From Serripes groenlandicus (taxonomy: Eukaryota; Mollusca; Bivalvia; Cardiida; Cardiidae), in contig JASEVX010000084.1 in the NCBI GenBank assembly GCA_031761405.1, positions 1-64,000 of the forward strand: a stretch of DNA of 64,000 nucleotides, in the 5' to 3' direction. The position numbers were made by a program, and so were the translations under genes. Under the pieces are notes generated by a model. That model searched no databases. It was given only the letters and a program-made list of their open reading frames with translations, and was not told the DNA's origin. How positions within the stretch are numbered: position 1 is the stretch's first letter; every line of letters starts with the position of its first letter. Of this stretch, positions 1 to 12,100 are shown piece after piece.

Positions 1-178
1 CTTTGTTCACTGTGCTCCGAGTAAATCTGTAAGGGTCGTTGCCACGGTACCCAGGCCTTGGAGTCTGCTGCCCCATCTTTTCCCGTAATTTAGAGTCGTC
101 GTGTTTGTTGGCCGGATTGGATGTGTATTTGGTGAAGGAATCACTGGAGTAGGATGAGTTGTCGTTGTATGGCGGCTG
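1..178 (-). CDS. TJP1: ZO exon 21: tail, truncated by window edge
   Basis: At least 178 nt, phase 0 in. It encodes [20 protein letters not shown], then [20 protein letters not shown] and [19 protein letters not shown]. The YRFTRST motif recalls a conserved block in invertebrate ZO/polychaetoid tails. Acceptor TCCCCTTGTAG. The exon may end just beyond position 1. The remaining tail and any ZU5 domain are outside. Confidence 0.88.
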
Positions 179-3100
179 CTACAAGGGGAAATAAATTTAT
201 AAAATAAACGAGAGCGCCGGCGAATAATCGTTAAAGCCAGAGTTATGTGACCTGGTATAGTCATGCATATTGTGCCATAGGATTGATTGATTGATTGAAT
301 GGGGTTTAACGCCGTTTTTAACAATTTCACAGTGATATCACGGCGTCCAGTTCACCTACTCATTCATTTCCTGGTTTTCGCACACCAGTACTCCACACAA
401 CAATCTTCCCAAGCAACTGGCTACTTTTCCACATAGACTTAGCCCATTGGTGGAAGACGAATGACGTATGTCGCATTGACTTTTGTCAATCGTCGGAAAG
501 AAAATTGGCCGAGCCGGTATTGTGCCATAGGAACATGTGTACCAAGTTTAATTTGAAAATGTTGAATGGTTTTTTTTGTAGATAAGGTTAAAGTTTTGTG
601 ACAATGCAGACGCCAAGGGTATCTTCGATAAACAGACAAGCTTGAAAATTTGACAATAGTGAGAGAGAGCGTTATGAGCAAACAAACAATGGGGTAGCAG
701 TGCTCTAGATAAGGAGAATTTTTCATGTTCTAAAATCCTTATTTGACATTAAAATCCTATATTGTAGGTACTCAAAAGTATCGTCTCAGTGAGACAATCT
801 TTTGAGTACCCACAACATAGGATTTGGTTGAGTAATAAGAGAAATATTGTCGGGAAAAGACCTGTTCACTCCCTCTTATCTAGTCCTCCGGGGTCTTCCT
901 GCCGGGCAATTTTCAAGGTTTTTTTCTTGCTTCAATAACCAAAAACAGGTTATAAAATATAAACACGTGCAAGAACAAGAGCTGTCGGAGGACAGCGCGC
1001 TCGACTATTCCACCACTTATTTAAGTTACTGAGATAATGGACTCTAATATAGTTGCATGCAAAAAATTAACCACAATTTCTTAGTGGGTGATAATTTGCA
1101 TTATATGCTGGATAGTGTTATTTAACATGATTATTTTCATAGGTGTGATGGTAAGAAAGGGTTGTATAACCTTTCAATGGAATGCATCAAGTAGTTACTA
1201 AGATATTGACTCTTAATGTAGTTTAACGCAAACCTTTAACCATAATTTCTAAGTAAAAAAACGGCAACAATTTGCAGCATATACAGGATAGAGTTATCTT
1301 AATTGGTTGTGTTTATAGTTATGCAATTGGGAAAGGTTGTATAAAGTTTCAATGCAATTTTTCAAGTTGTAACTGAGATTACACTCTAAATGTAGTTGCA
1401 AAACTTTAACCAGAATTTCTAAGTCCAAAAAGGTCCATAACTTGCATAAAATGCTGGATAGAGTAATCATACTTGATTGTTTACATAGATGTGATGGTTG
1501 GTAAGGGCTGTATAAAGTTTCAATGCAATGCATCAAGTAGTTTACTAAGAGATGGTCTCTTTATGTAGTTGCATGCAAAACTTTAACCAGAATTTCTAAG
1601 TCCAAAAAGGCCATAACTTGCATAAAATGCAGGATAGAGTTATCATACTTGATAATCTACACAAGTGTGATAGTTGGGTAGGGTTGTAGAAAGTTTCAAT
1701 GCAATGCATCAAGTATTTACTGAGACATGGACTCTTAATTTAGTTGCACGCAAAACTTTAACCAGAATTTCTAAGAAAAAAAAGGACCATTACTTGCATA
1801 AAATGCAGAATAGAGTTATCATACTTGATAATATACACAGGTGTAATAGTTGGGTAGGGTTGTAGAAAGTTTCAATGCAATGCATCAAGTAAATACTGAG
1901 ATATGGACTCTTAATTTAGTTGCACGCAAAACTTTAACCAGAATTTCTAAGTAAAAAAAGGGCTATAACTTGCATAAAATGCAGGATAGAGTTATCTAAC
2001 TTGATAATCTATAGGTGTGATAGTTGGGTAGGGTTGTATAAAGGTTCAATGCAATGCATCAAGTATATACTGAGATATGGACTCTTAATTTAGTTGCACG
2101 CAAAACTTTAACCAGAATTTCTAAGTAAATAAAGGGCCATAACTTGCATAAAGTGCAGGATAGAGTTATCTTACTTGATAATCTACATAGGTGTGATAGT
2201 TGGGTAGAGTTGTAAAAAGTTTCAATGCAATGCATCAAGTAAATACTGAGATATGGACTCTTAATTTAGTTGCACGCAAAACTTTAACCAGAATTTCTAA
2301 GTAAAAAAAGGGCCATAACTTGCATAAAGTGCAGGATAGAGTTATCTTACTTGATAATCTACATAGGTGGGATAGTTGGGTAGGGTTGTAGACAGTTTCA
2401 ATGCAATGCATCAAGTAAATACTGAGATATGGACTCTTACTTTAGTTGCACGCAAAACTTTAACCAGAAAATCTAAGTAAAAAAGGGCCATAACTTGCAT
2501 AAAATGCAGGACAGAGTTATCTAACTTGATAATCTACATTGGTGTGATAGTTTGGTAGGGTTGTAGAAAGTTTCAATGCAATACATGTAGTATTTTAGAA
2601 CTTGCATGCAAAACCTTAACCAAAGTGTGACGTGGACGCCGACGCCGACGACGACGCCGACGCCAGGGTGAGTAGTATAGCTCTCATATTCTTCGAATAG
2701 TCGAGCTAAAAAGGAGAAATGCTCATGATGAGCAATTTTCAATATATTCTATTTTGAATCACAAGTTATAATAATTTTTCCAGTGTTAAAAAAATCAAAT
2801 AATATATCAACTGCTGCAGATATATAATATCTATGAAAATATTTAATTTACAGAGCGGTAGATTAGGTTTGCATGTTATAAAATGCTTATTTGACCCTCG
2901 AACTCTATGTTGTGGGTACTCAAAAGAATCGTCTCAGTGAGACGATTCTTTTAAGTACCCACAACATAGGGCTCGCTTTCATAATAAGGGAGAAATTGTG
3001 GGAAAAAGAGCTGAATACCCCTCCTTATCTGGACCTCTGGGTTCAAAGATTATTAACTACAACATACCCGTGAATCTCGTGTATTATGTGAATGTGGCGG

Positions 3101-6100
3101 TGAGTTGACTTGCTGGTTGTATGACGGCGAGCTTGGCTCATTGGGCGAGGATGAAGAATGCGGGGACTGATGCTGGCGGGTGATTGGTCGAGAGTATAAA
3201 GGATCTACATGACCCTGATTGGGCTGAGGATCTTCGTACCTAAAAGTATGTGATATAAATATAAACATTTCGTTAACCGTTTCCCTCACACAGCAATTCT
3301 GCAGCAGACGACTTTGAACATATTTTGTCAAAAAACAGAAAAATCACTATAATTGAATGGATAACCTATGACTAAAAGTAGAAAACATTGTGGCAAAAGG
3401 AGAAATTGCTTGTTTTGAGCAATTTCTTTTTTTGTCACTATGATTTCAAAAAGCTGTTTGCTGCAGAGGCGTCAGAAAGCGTCTATATGAGGGAAAGGGT
3501 TAAACCTCTTCAGGTAAGTTACAAATAGTTGCATGAACATAATAATATATGAAAAATGCAAAAGTTTATGTTGAACAGGAATTTCCATCTATAAATTAAA
3601 CCCTTTCCCACATATGGCAAATCTGCAGCAGACGACTTTGAAAATAGCTATGCAAAAATATGGAAAATCTCTATTAATGAAAGTAGAATTGTTGAAAAGA
3701 GTTGAAAATATTGTGGCGTAAGCAAAAATTGCCCATGATCATTTTGAATTTTTTTTACTTTTATCACAATGTTTTCAAAAGTAATCTGCTGCAGACGCTT
3801 CAAATTGCGTCTGCAAGCAATAAGGAGTTTTAAATTAGTTGAAAATGAAAAAATAAATCGTACCCATTCCAGTGTGAATCAGAGGGGATTCGACCTCTTA
3901 ACCTCTCGCTGGGGGTGATGGTTGCGTAGGGATCAATGCTGGCACGGTTACGATCATGAGGGTAGTTGTCTGCATAGTATGATGGGTAATATCGGTCTTC
4001 AGATCTCTGTGTGTACGAATCGTCGTACGCTACATCCTGGTAGTTTTGATTGTTGTCATACGACAGCTGGAAAATAAATAAAACAATATTTAATACCAGA
4101 TACAGACAACTTTGTATATATATGACTCTAGACTAAGTCTCCTGAAAATGTTGTGGGGATGAAATCCGACTTATTGTATGACTGTGTCTAGCTTGCCGCT
4201 CCTCCTTGGAAGGACTGCTTGTGTACTTTGCCAGTAAGTCATAGTGTGATGGCAGGTAAGTGAATCTCCATGAATATAGTATCATTATTGAATAGAGTTG
4301 AAAACATTGTGCCCAAAAGAGGAATTGCTCATTATGTTTTCAAAAGATGGCGTCAACAAGTGTGAAGGGGTAAAACTGTCCTACCTTTAATGATGTTACT
4401 TTAAAATACTGTGGGAAAGAAAATACCAATTTTTTGAAGAATTGCATGTGATGCTTGCCAGATCATTTTGAACAAGTTCTCCTTTTGGGACAATTTTTTC
4501 AGAAGCCGTCTGGTACAGATGTGTTTATTAACTCTCTTAAAAGGACCAACATTTTTGGAATGATATTCTTTTTCAAATTCGAACTGCAAATTCATTAAAT
4601 TATTTCAGGAAATTATATTTAGCATAGACGTTCTCTGGTCATTCTTGTAATGAAGTTGTTTATTGTACAACATTTGTTGGCAAAAATCTTATGTTTTGTA
4701 ACCAATTTGCTTTTATTTTCAATTGTTTATATCTCTTGTGTATGTATAACTTTGTGTATATATAATGCATTGCTTACTCTGATGCCAACATGGAAGATTG
4801 GGACATCCTGAATGTGTAGCCTCCTTAACCAAAGTCGTTATCATTATATGAGCCGTCCCGCGAGAAAACCAAAATTGTGGTCTCTGCGTAAAGTATCGAC
4901 CCGGATCTGCCTAAGCATGCCGCGCAGGCTTACCTGGATAGACACCTTTCGCCTCCTGTGGATTTTTCTGTTTCAGGAATCATTAATCTATACTCCCCCT
5001 GAGACGGAATGTGTCGGCCCGGATTAGTCTGACGCAGAGGCCATAATGTTGGTTTTTTCGCGGGAGGACTCATTTAATTTATAACTATTATTATTATTAT
5101 GATTTTTACCTTTGGAGATCTATGATATCTGGGGGGATCTGGATAGGGTGGAATTCCTGGAATCTTTTCCGACGTGTTGACGCTGGGATCCGAATTCGAT
5201 CTGACTAGAAAACGTTTCTTATGCGTGGGTGACCCTTCAAGGTCATCTAAGGCTCGTGGGATATCGACGTCACTGTTACCAGAGAAGCTGAGTCTGTTCG
5301 ACATTGGGAAAAGATAGTCGTCGCTGATATCCTCTTCAGGCTGAAGAAATGTAAACAATGTTTATGACAGATAGGTATTGTAACCATGGTATTTTCACAA
5401 TCTTAAAAGATGTAATTTTGAAATGTGAACAAATTCTCATCTGTATAGTTTTCATCATTAACACAAAAGCCTTTCCCACCTACAACAGGTCTGAGTGGAC
5501 GACTTTGAAAAAAAAATTATGAGCAAGTTCTCCTTTCGCCACAATGTTTTCTAAATTTGTCTGCTACAGATTGGATTGGGTAAAACAGTTATTCCTTTCC
5601 CTCATAAAGATGCTTTCTGATACCTGGAGACGGCTTTTTGAAAACATGGTCGCCATGTTTTCGACTCTATTCAATTTTAGACTTTCATTTAAAAGGAGTT
5701 TCCATTTTTTTTCGGGTATGTTTTCAAAGTCGTCTGCAGCAGATTTGCTGTATGAGGGTAAAACAGTGAACTATTCCTTCTGAGACAGTATTGAGGCTAT
5801 GGCAACAAGAATATAAATTAACAATTCTCACCTTTTTCTCCGACATCCATATTTGTTGCTGCTGCTGTAATTCTATCATCTCTAACAGTTTTTTATACCA
5901 GGTTTCCGAACTGTTGTGAGTTACTGTGGCTGTAATAGACATGAAACAGTTAATGTTATCGCTTTCCAGCATGCAGACGCAATCCGACACCTATGCAGCA
6001 GGCTAGTTTTGAAATCATTGCAGCATAAGTAGAAATTGCTAATGATGAGCAAATTTCTCCTTTAGCCACAACGGTTCTCAACTCTATTCAATAGTTTTAC

Positions 6101-9100
6101 TTCCCTTAATAGTGATTTTCCATATGTTTGTGTAGATGTTATCGCAGTTGACTTGTCTGCTGCAGAATTGTAATATGTGGGAAAAGGGTTAAACAAAATG
6201 GTTTGAAGAAACACACCAAAGCTCCAGCAAACGATTTTGGAAAAACATCTATGTCAAACTATGTAAAATATCTACAGACGAAATAATACATTTTAACTAG
6301 ATTTAACCCTTTCCCTCATACTACAATTTTGCGGCAGACGATTTTGAATATATTTTGTCAAAAAATAGAAAATCTCCATAATTGAATGGATAACCTATGA
6401 CAAAAAGTGGATAACATTGTGGCAAAAGGAGAAATTGCACGTTTTGTGCAATTTCTTCTTTTGTCACTATGTTTTCAAAAAGCCGTCTGCTGCAGAGGCG
6501 TCAGAAAGCGTCTATATGAGGAAAAGGGTTAATGGATCTTGTTTAAGGTAAGGTGGTTATATATGTAAATAAATTAATATCAAAATATAATATTTCTGAG
6601 CAATTTCTCCTTTTGTCAAAATGTCTGAGCAATTTCTCCTTTTCAAGTCATCTGCTGCTGATGCAGCAAAACTCATCTGTATGTGGGAAAGGGTTAAAGC
6701 TACAATTTAAGACTTACCAGTAAAAAGATGCTGATACAATTTATCCAGCTTCAAACTCTGTTCATACAATTTTTTAGGGACTTTACTCGAGCCCTTCGCC
6801 CATTTCGTCCGTAAGTCTTTCACGGTGGTTTTACAGTCCGCCTTCAAGAATACTACAATGGGGTAAAACTGGGCGAAGTTTAATCTATCTACATTATGAG
6901 GGGTGACATCTAGTAAACAATGTCTTCTCTGAAAAATAAACAAAATAAAACATTTACGTTAATGTATACAAACAAAGGAATATCTAAATGTCGAGTACAT
7001 ATAAATGAGCCAGGTGTAGCGAGTTGGGATCCTATTGCATCTGTGTACAGTGGAAAACTTGGATGAACCCATGCATCTGCACAGTCTCACCACAGTCTTC
7101 ACTTTCTGCTTAACCCACATACGCAGGGCCTGCGCTGTCGTTCGCCACTTTCGCAAAATGCGAAGATTATTTTAAAGTGGCGAAGTTATTTCATGAGTGG
7201 CGAATGTAAGTGGCGAAAGGGTTTATCATCAAAATTTACCTGTTTTGGGTATCAGTTTACAACTTACAGTGACTGGTTCCGTTAATCTAAGATAATGCAC
7301 TGCCATTTGATTCAATGTCGGGAACCAGTGACCACTTTACGACATTTTTACGACACCCGTTTTTATCATTTTGACAGCTTGTGTATTTCACACTTGTTTT
7401 ATTGTTGTGAAGTGTTAATTCAGCCTTTTAATCCGATTGACCAACAACTCTGATCGATATTGATACATTAAAGGCTGTACATATGATAATTGGCAATTAT
7501 AGATGCATTAAATATATTGGCACGCTTTTTGAAGCAGGTTTAGACGATCAACGTATACCTTTCATGATTTTTAATGACAATGTAAGTTTGTCATTTTTGA
7601 TTGGGAAAAATCTATTTAATTATGGACGAGTACACACAATTAGTGGACCCATTAATGAGATTGCATATAAATATTTCTTCTCTTAAAACTAAAGAAAAGT
7701 GGCGAACAAATGGTTGAAATATTTTGTCAAAAGTGGCGAAAATGAATGGCTCCTTAATATTAAAAGTGGCTCCTAAAATTTAAAAGTGGCAAACTTTATT
7801 TCAATGTGGCGAAAGAAAAATTCAACCCAGAGCAAGCCCTGCATACGGATGCTTTTTGATGCCTCTGCACCAGACATTGTGGCGCAATGTTTTCAACTCT
7901 ATTTTATAATTAAACTCTCCATTATGGAAATTGTTCACGTTGTTTTACTTATTTTTCAATATGTTTTTCAAAGTCGTCTGCTGCAGATTTGTTGTTTGTG
8001 GGAAAGAGTTTAAATGCATCTTCTGACAAATAATAGAAGTGAAGCCTAACTAGATGTATGACAATGTAATTTTACATTTCGTCAAATCGGAAACCAAATA
8101 AGACTCCCAAACCCAAATTGAGAATAACTGAATACAGTCGAACCTGTGTTTAAAGACCACCCATGGGAAGAGAACATTCTTTGTTCACAGGTGGTCTTTA
8201 ACCATTTCCCTCATATAGACGCTTTCTGACGCCTCAGCAGCAGAAGCTTTTTGGAAACATAGTGACAAAAGAAGAAATTGCTCAAAACGAGCAATTTCTC
8301 CTTTTGCCACAATGTTTTCCACTTTTAGTCATAGGTTATATTAGCTCAATTATAGAGATTTTCTATTTTTTGACAAAATATGTTCAAAGTCGTCTGCTGC
8401 AGAATTGTCGTAGGAGGGAAAGGGTTAATTGCATGGGTCATTTATACAGAAAATGAGTAATTAGGAATCTTAAAGTGTGGTTGCTATAGACTGGGAATTC
8501 ATTATTCCAAGTTGGTCTTTAACCCTTTCCCTCATACGACAATTCTGCAGCAGACGACTTTGAACGTATTTTGTCAAAACATAGAAAATCTCCATAATTG
8601 AATGGATAACCTATGACAAAAAGTGGAAAACATGGTGGCAAAAGGAGAAATTGCTCATTTTCTTTTCAAAAAGCTTTGCTGCAGAGGCGTCACTATGTTT
8701 TCAAAAAGCAGTCTGCTGCAGAGGCGTCAGAAAGCGTTTATATGAGGTAAAGGGTTAACACAGGTTTGACTGTAATTCATTTATATCATAGTTTCCTTCG
8801 TTACTTTAGATGTATCTTCTGACAAAAGCATAGCCACAACTAATATCAATTTTCGTTTAACCCTTTCCCTCATCAAGGCCTTTTTAAAACATAGTGACAA
8901 AAGAAGAAATTGCTCAAAATGAGCAATTTCTCCTTTTGCCACAATGTTTTCCACTTTCAGCCTTCAATTATAGAGATTTTCTATTTTTTGACAAAATATG
9001 TTCAAAGTCGTCTGTTGCAGAATTGTCGTATGAGGGAAAGGGTTTAAGCTCAAGAGCAATCACTCCTTCAGACATATTTCCAAAAATCATCCTCTGCATT

Positions 9101-12100
9101 ATAATATATATTATACTTACTATTTTAATAATCTCTTTAATTGCACCAAGTCGAATAATGCCAGATCTACCTTTCTTTTCATCATCTACATGACTTTCAC
9201 TCACTGAAATTGAAACGGTATTTCGGTCATATCATGTCACGCGAAAAACCAAACTTCCCACATTTTCAAATCAATAATTCGTACAAGAACCCTTTCGAAG
9301 ATGTAGGAGCTTTCAGACTTACGTAGCAGTTGACTTTTGAAAGCATAATGAGCAATTTCTCTATGTTGTCAACTCTTTTTATTTCGGTCATATCATGTCA
9401 CGTGAAAAACCAAACTTCCCACATTTTCAAATCAATAATTCGTACAAGAACCCTTTCAAAGATGTAGGAGCTTTCAGACTTACGTAGCAGTTGACTTTTG
9501 AAAGCATAATGAGCAATTTCTCTATGTTGTCAACTCTTTTTATTTCGGTCATATCATGTCACGCGAAAAACCAAACTTCCCACATTTTCAAATCAATAAT
9601 TCGTACAAGAACCCTTTCGAAGATGTAGGAGCTTTCAGACTTAATGAGCAATTTCTCTATGTTGTCAACTCTTTTCAGTAATTACGCTCTCATTTTTAGA
9701 GGTTTTTCATTGTTTTTGCCCACATGTTTTCAAAAAAACGTCTGCTGTAGATTTGTTGAATGTGGGAAAGGGTTAATTAGCATACTTGTATTAATTTATT
9801 TTAATTTATTCCTCAGCTTGTGTGATAAGATTATATACACAGAGAAGATGCTGTTCAGACTGCATAGAGACACTGTCGGTTGCTCTCAGATGTTTGCCCG
9901 TTAAACCTTTCCCACCTACAGAAGCCTCTGCAGCAGAAAACTTTTGAAAACAAAGTTTTCAACTGTATTCAATAATTAAACTTTCATTTAAAAAGATCCA
10001 ACAATTTTGCCATTGTGATTCCAAAGACAGCTGCTGTCACCTCTGCAGCAGACGACTTTTGAAAACATTGTGACAAAGTAGAAATTGCTCAAAACAAGCG
10101 ATTTCTCCATTTGCTGCAATGTTTTCAACTCTTTTCATTAATTATACCTTCAATTATACCGTGTGTTTCCCAAGATACTTTCAAAGATGTCTGCTGCAGA
10201 TTTGTTGTAGTTGGAAAAATGGTTCAAGTTATATCGGGTTTACTTTATAATCATTAAAGCTATGCTTGACTTGTCTTTTTCATTAAACATTTACCTGATG
10301 TATTACAGTCATTCACTTTGAAAATAGTGGCCAAATTTGGGTTCAAAAAGTCATTTTACATTAGACATCAATGCAAAACCATCTTTAAGTGATAGTTTTA
10401 GACAAATAGTTTATAGATAATTGGGTTAAACTATTTCTGCTGAGAAATATCTTTCTTTTTTCCCACAATGCTTTCTAAACTGATGCGTCATTCGTCTTCC
10501 ACCAATGGGCTTAGTCTATGTGGAAAAGCAGCCAGTTGCTTGGGAAGATTGTTGTGTGGAGTACTGGTGTGAGAAAACCAGGAAATGCATGAGTAGGTGA
10601 ACTGGCCGCCGTGATATAACTGAGAAATTGTTAAAAACGGCGTTACACCCCAAACAAACAATCAATCTTTCTAAACTGATTGCTACAAGTAACATTTATG
10701 ACAATGACAATAACATTAAAAATATCTTGCAATAATAAATACGGAATATTACGTTGCGGGAGCGATAAAAGGGTTTGTATTGCACGACAAGTAGCGTGGA
10801 AAAATCGATATCTTACGAGACCGAAGGTCGAGTAAGATATGGATTTTCCCACGCTACGAGTCGTGCGATACGTACCCATTTATCGCTCCCGCAACGTAAT
10901 ATTCCTTTTATTATATACCTACGATCTATGAAGAGCGAAAAAACTATTAAATATACAGATTCAATACATTGTTTATTAGGGATACCTCGCTGAAAGTATT
11001 CCGCGCACTGTCTGACGTCACAATCTTGTATTTACACCGCATGTAGATACGGAATTTTAATCTGTCGTGGTGTATTTGCGCATGTCAATCTGCATGTATT
11101 TCCACCAGAAAATGTACAGGCATATAATAAGATGCAATACATACGGGGTGACTGGAACCTATCCGGATATTCCTGTAATATACGCTCCCGGGCCACGTCT
11201 GCTAATGGACCAAATATCACTACAGGTCGTGCAAAACCAGCTGAAAAATAAAATAGCAATATTAAATCATTATTTATTACTTGATTTATGATAAGATAAA
11301 ATAATTGGTTAACCCTTTCCCTCATACGACAATGCACAATGTTTGTTAACCCATTCTCTCATATACGACAATTCTGCAGCAGACGACTTTGAACATATTT
11401 TGTCGAAATATGGAAAATCTCTATAATAGAATGGATAACCTATGACTAGAAGTGGAAAACATTGTGGCAAAAGGAGAAATTGCTCGTTTTGAGCAATTTC
11501 TTCTTTTGTCACTATGTTTTCAAAAAGCTTTCTGCTGCAGAGGTGTCAGAAAGCGTCTATATGAGGGAAAGGGTTAATAGGATTCACCGATTGAATGATA
11601 CAATTAAATACATGGCATCGTTACAGGGTGTTAGTCCTTTCCCACATACAGCAAATCTGCAGCAGAAGAGTTTGAAAACATCTAGTCAAAAGCACAGAAA
11701 AGCTCGATAAACTAGAAATATCACTGAAGGTGATGAATACACCCAGCTGGTGCCTGACAATATACATATGGATGAGAAATTCAAGGGGCCATAACTCTTT
11801 TAAAAATAATTCCAGTGCAACACGCCGTCAAAATACACAACTAGGCTTGGTATCATACATTCTTGTGAGGTTATATTGAATTCTGACCAAGGGTTGCTGA
11901 GAAATAGTGTTCACAAGAAATGTCCACAGACCAACGGACCGACAAACAAACCGACCGACCGACCGTCAAGCGTGACTCCTATATAGCCCCCATACACTAT
12001 GTATCTGGGGGTATAATTACTGCACAATGTTTTCAATAGTCATCTGCTGCAGCAGTGTAAGAAAGCACCTATATGAGGGAAACGATTAAACGTACAAGGC

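Larger units (their letters stand above)
8135..8772. mobile_element. pogo-like element hit twice by TTAA MITEs
   Basis: Outer ends CAGTCGAACCTGTGTTTAAA and CACAGGTTTGACTG are flanked by TA on both sides. Two complete MITEs (8198-8428 and 8519-8758) sit inside at CTTTAA sites. Removing them leaves a ~175-bp element with GGTCTTTA repeats, matching the other members of this family. Confidence 0.8.

Noticed and set aside
1036..2625. CRISPR-like regular array
   Set aside because: Units are contiguous ~176-bp tandem copies without unique spacers, in a eukaryotic intron.
4812..5027. 71-codon plus-strand open frame
   Set aside because: Lies inside the inverted-repeat element R, antisense to the intron between ZO exons 18 and 19.
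7483..7686. 67-codon plus-strand frame inside the hAT-like element
   Set aside because: Too short for a transposase, no recognisable motif, no splice context; left unassigned.
10643..10993. Similar peptides on both strands (VGKSISY...)
   Set aside because: Trivial result of translating both arms of the 163-bp palindrome.
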